Shown piece by piece: positions 5,519 through 6,810 of a stretch of DNA of 6,810 nt (position 1 is its first letter; every line of letters begins with the position of its first letter). A program made the position numbers and the translations under genes. The notes under the pieces are model-generated. The model saw only the letters and a list, made by a program, of their open reading frames with translations, was not told the origin of the DNA and did no database searches. Source of the stretch: Myxococcales bacterium (GTDB lineage Bacteria; Myxococcota_A; Polyangia; Fen-1088); assembly GCA_003170035.1 (NCBI GenBank), contig PMZX01000348.1, forward strand, positions 10,500 to 17,309, in the 5' to 3' direction.

Positions 5519-6810
5519 CTACCACTCCAGATGCACGCCGACCGACGGCAAGATCAGGCGATAAGCCCGCTGCACCACGGTGCCGTCAGCCTGGCGTTTC
5601 TCGTCGAACACCTCACGGCTCCTGGTGCTGTTGACCAGTTCCACGTAGACGTCCATCAGGTAGCGATCGAAAACGAAACGTTTGTCACCGCGCAAATCGA
5701 GCTGGGCGAAAGCGGGAAGGCGCTCGTAGTCCACCCAGCCAGAGCGCTTGTCGTAAAGGGGATAGGGCCGGCCGGTGTTGAAGTGGAATCGCATGGACGC
5801 GGCATAGCCGCGGGGCATGCGGTAGCCAGTCACCAGGTTGAACACATGGCGCTGGTCCCAATCCGACGGCGCAATCACACCATCCACCAAGCGCAGCGAG
5901 CGCGAGAGTGTGTAGGACAGCCATCCGTACAGGCGGTGGCGCATGGGCCGGCGAAGCATGATCTCGAGGCCGTAACTTTCGCCGTCACGCGGTTCGAGAA
6001 AGTCGCGCGACTGCGGATCCAGGCTGAGTGAGTTGCGTACGTCGGAAACATGCAGGCGCTGATAGAAGATGGAGGTGTCCAAGGAAAGGTCGGCGCCATC
6101 GCGCGCACCCAGACCAGTTTCCACGCCCAGGCTGCCTTGCTGCGATCGTTGCAAGCCGTAGCTTTGCAGCCCAAAGGCTTCGAAGCCAGGAACCCCCACC
6201 GGCAAAGAAGGCATCTGCGAGAACTGACCCAGATGGCCCTTCAGCCAGGTTTCGGAGGCCACCCGATAGCGAACTGAGAGGCGCGGGCTCCACGCACCGG
6301 CATGGGTGTTCTCCTCGAAGTAGCCTTCATAGCGCAGACCGGGTGTCACCTGCAGTCTGTCGCCGGCCTTGATGGTCAGGCCCGCATAGCCGCCCGCCGA
6401 CAGGGCGCTCCGGTCGCGGAAGAGATCGGTCCGGTAGTAGTCGCCCAGTCCCCCGCCCAGAGACGCCAGCGCCGACCGCGGCCGAAAGCGCTGTGCTTCC
6501 GCGTCCCCGCCGATTTCCACATCCAACCAACGGTCGAGATTCCAACCCAGCCCCAGTCGGGGCGCAGCCAGCAGCATCCGGCTGCCGATGGGCAAGTCGA
6601 ACAACTGCGTGTTGCTCACTGTCGAATCATCCAGACCGACCAGGGCGCTGGCCAGCAGGTGGCCGCCTAGCACCCCGCCGTCCCAGCGCAGTTGCACGCG
6701 GTGGAACATGAGCTGGGCCAGGCCGGGCTGGATGTTCGAGGGCAACGGGACCGGATCAGGGTGTCTCTGCTGCAGGGAATCGCCCGAGCCGAAAGCGAAC
6801 AGGGTCAGCC
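5519..6810 (-). CDS. TonB-dependent receptor, C-terminal beta-barrel (partial, runs off right edge)
   Basis: About 429 codons are visible, with the frame open to the window edge. The TTG near 6745 is not the real start, because barrel-like sequence continues in frame upstream of it (L-T-L-F-A-F-G-S-G). The content is repeated amphipathic strands with aromatic girdles. Near the C-terminus are features typical of TonB-dependent receptors: Y-G-L-E-I-M-L-R-R, G-W-L-S-Y-T-L-S-R-S, D-W-D-Q-R-H-V-F-N-L, N-T-G-R-P-Y-P, and A-Q-L-D-L-R-G-D-K-R-F-V-F-D. The last residues are V-G-V-H-L-E-W, an aromatic C-terminal beta-signal. Such receptors import siderophores, cobalamin, glycans or other large substrates using TonB-ExbB-ExbD energy. 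The plug, TonB box and signal peptide lie outside the window, so substrate class cannot be judged. The next gene on the strand is the TPR protein. Confidence 0.85.
   Translation of the reverse strand, partial: LTLFAFGSGDSLQQRHPDPVPLPSNIQPGLAQLMFHRVQLRWDGGVLGGHLLASALVGLDDSTVSNTQLFDLPIGSRMLLAAPRLGLGWNLDRWLDVEIGGDAEAQRFRPRSALASLGGGLGDYYRTDLFRDRSALSAGGYAGLTIKAGDRLQVTPGLRYEGYFEENTHAGAWSPRLSVRYRVASETWLKGHLGQFSQMPSLPVGVPGFEAFGLQSYGLQRSQQGSLGVETGLGARDGADLSLDTSIFYQRLHVSDVRNSLSLDPQSRDFLEPRDGESYGLEIMLRRPMRHRLYGWLSYTLSRSLRLVDGVIAPSDWDQRHVFNLVTGYRMPRGYAASMRFHFNTGRPYPLYDKRSGWVDYERLPAFAQLDLRGDKRFVFDRYLMDVYVELVNSTRSREVFDEKRQADGTVVQRAYRLILPSVGVHLEW

Overview
The window is high-GC DNA with densely packed, alternately oriented genes. 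It looks chromosomal and suggests a Gram-negative deltaproteobacterium, most likely Myxococcota. Four things point that way: an outer-membrane barrel of a type I associate with myxobacteria, a TonB-dependent receptor, a lipoprotein with a carbohydrate-binding-like domain, and long Ala/Pro-rich secreted linkers. The lineage is inferred from protein style, not from a marker gene.

Layout, left to right. (1) The minus-strand 5' end of a secreted Ala/Pro-rich protein runs off the left edge (start near 307). (2) A divergent promoter region of about 110 bp (308-417) carries a perfect 10+1+10 bp palindrome and a third half-site. (3) A plus-strand lipoprotein (418-1143) has a CBM11/CIA30-like beta-sandwich. 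(4) Only 4 bp away and convergent is nagZ (minus, 1148-2269), a GH3 beta-N-acetylglucosaminidase. (5) A 75-bp divergent region (2270-2344) holds a sigma70-like promoter whose -35 lies inside a TTGGCC/GGCCAA palindrome. (6) A plus-strand outer-membrane beta-barrel (2345-4312) follows, probably ended by a hairpin at 4317-4334. (7) Convergent to it is a minus-strand periplasmic protein of seven uninterrupted TPRs (4339-5202). (8) A 316-bp non-coding stretch (5203-5518) contains direct repeats, a TGTAC/GTACA element and a perfect 12-bp stem-loop. (9) The C-terminal barrel of a minus-strand TonB-dependent receptor (5519 to beyond 6810) runs off the right edge.

The theme is the cell envelope. Five of the six proteins are predicted to be exported (outer membrane, periplasm or lipoprotein), and the sixth, NagZ, recycles cell-wall fragments in the cytoplasm. 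The gene order does not show one pathway. The only co-directional neighbours are the TonB receptor and the TPR gene, and the structured gap between them weakens a simple operon reading. I see no convincing new multi-gene system. The least explained items are the palindrome at 325-345, the structured gap at 5280-5455, the poorly characterised barrel protein with paired cysteines, and the partial Ala/Pro-rich protein at the left edge. There are no tRNA or rRNA genes, CRISPR arrays, transposases or integrases.
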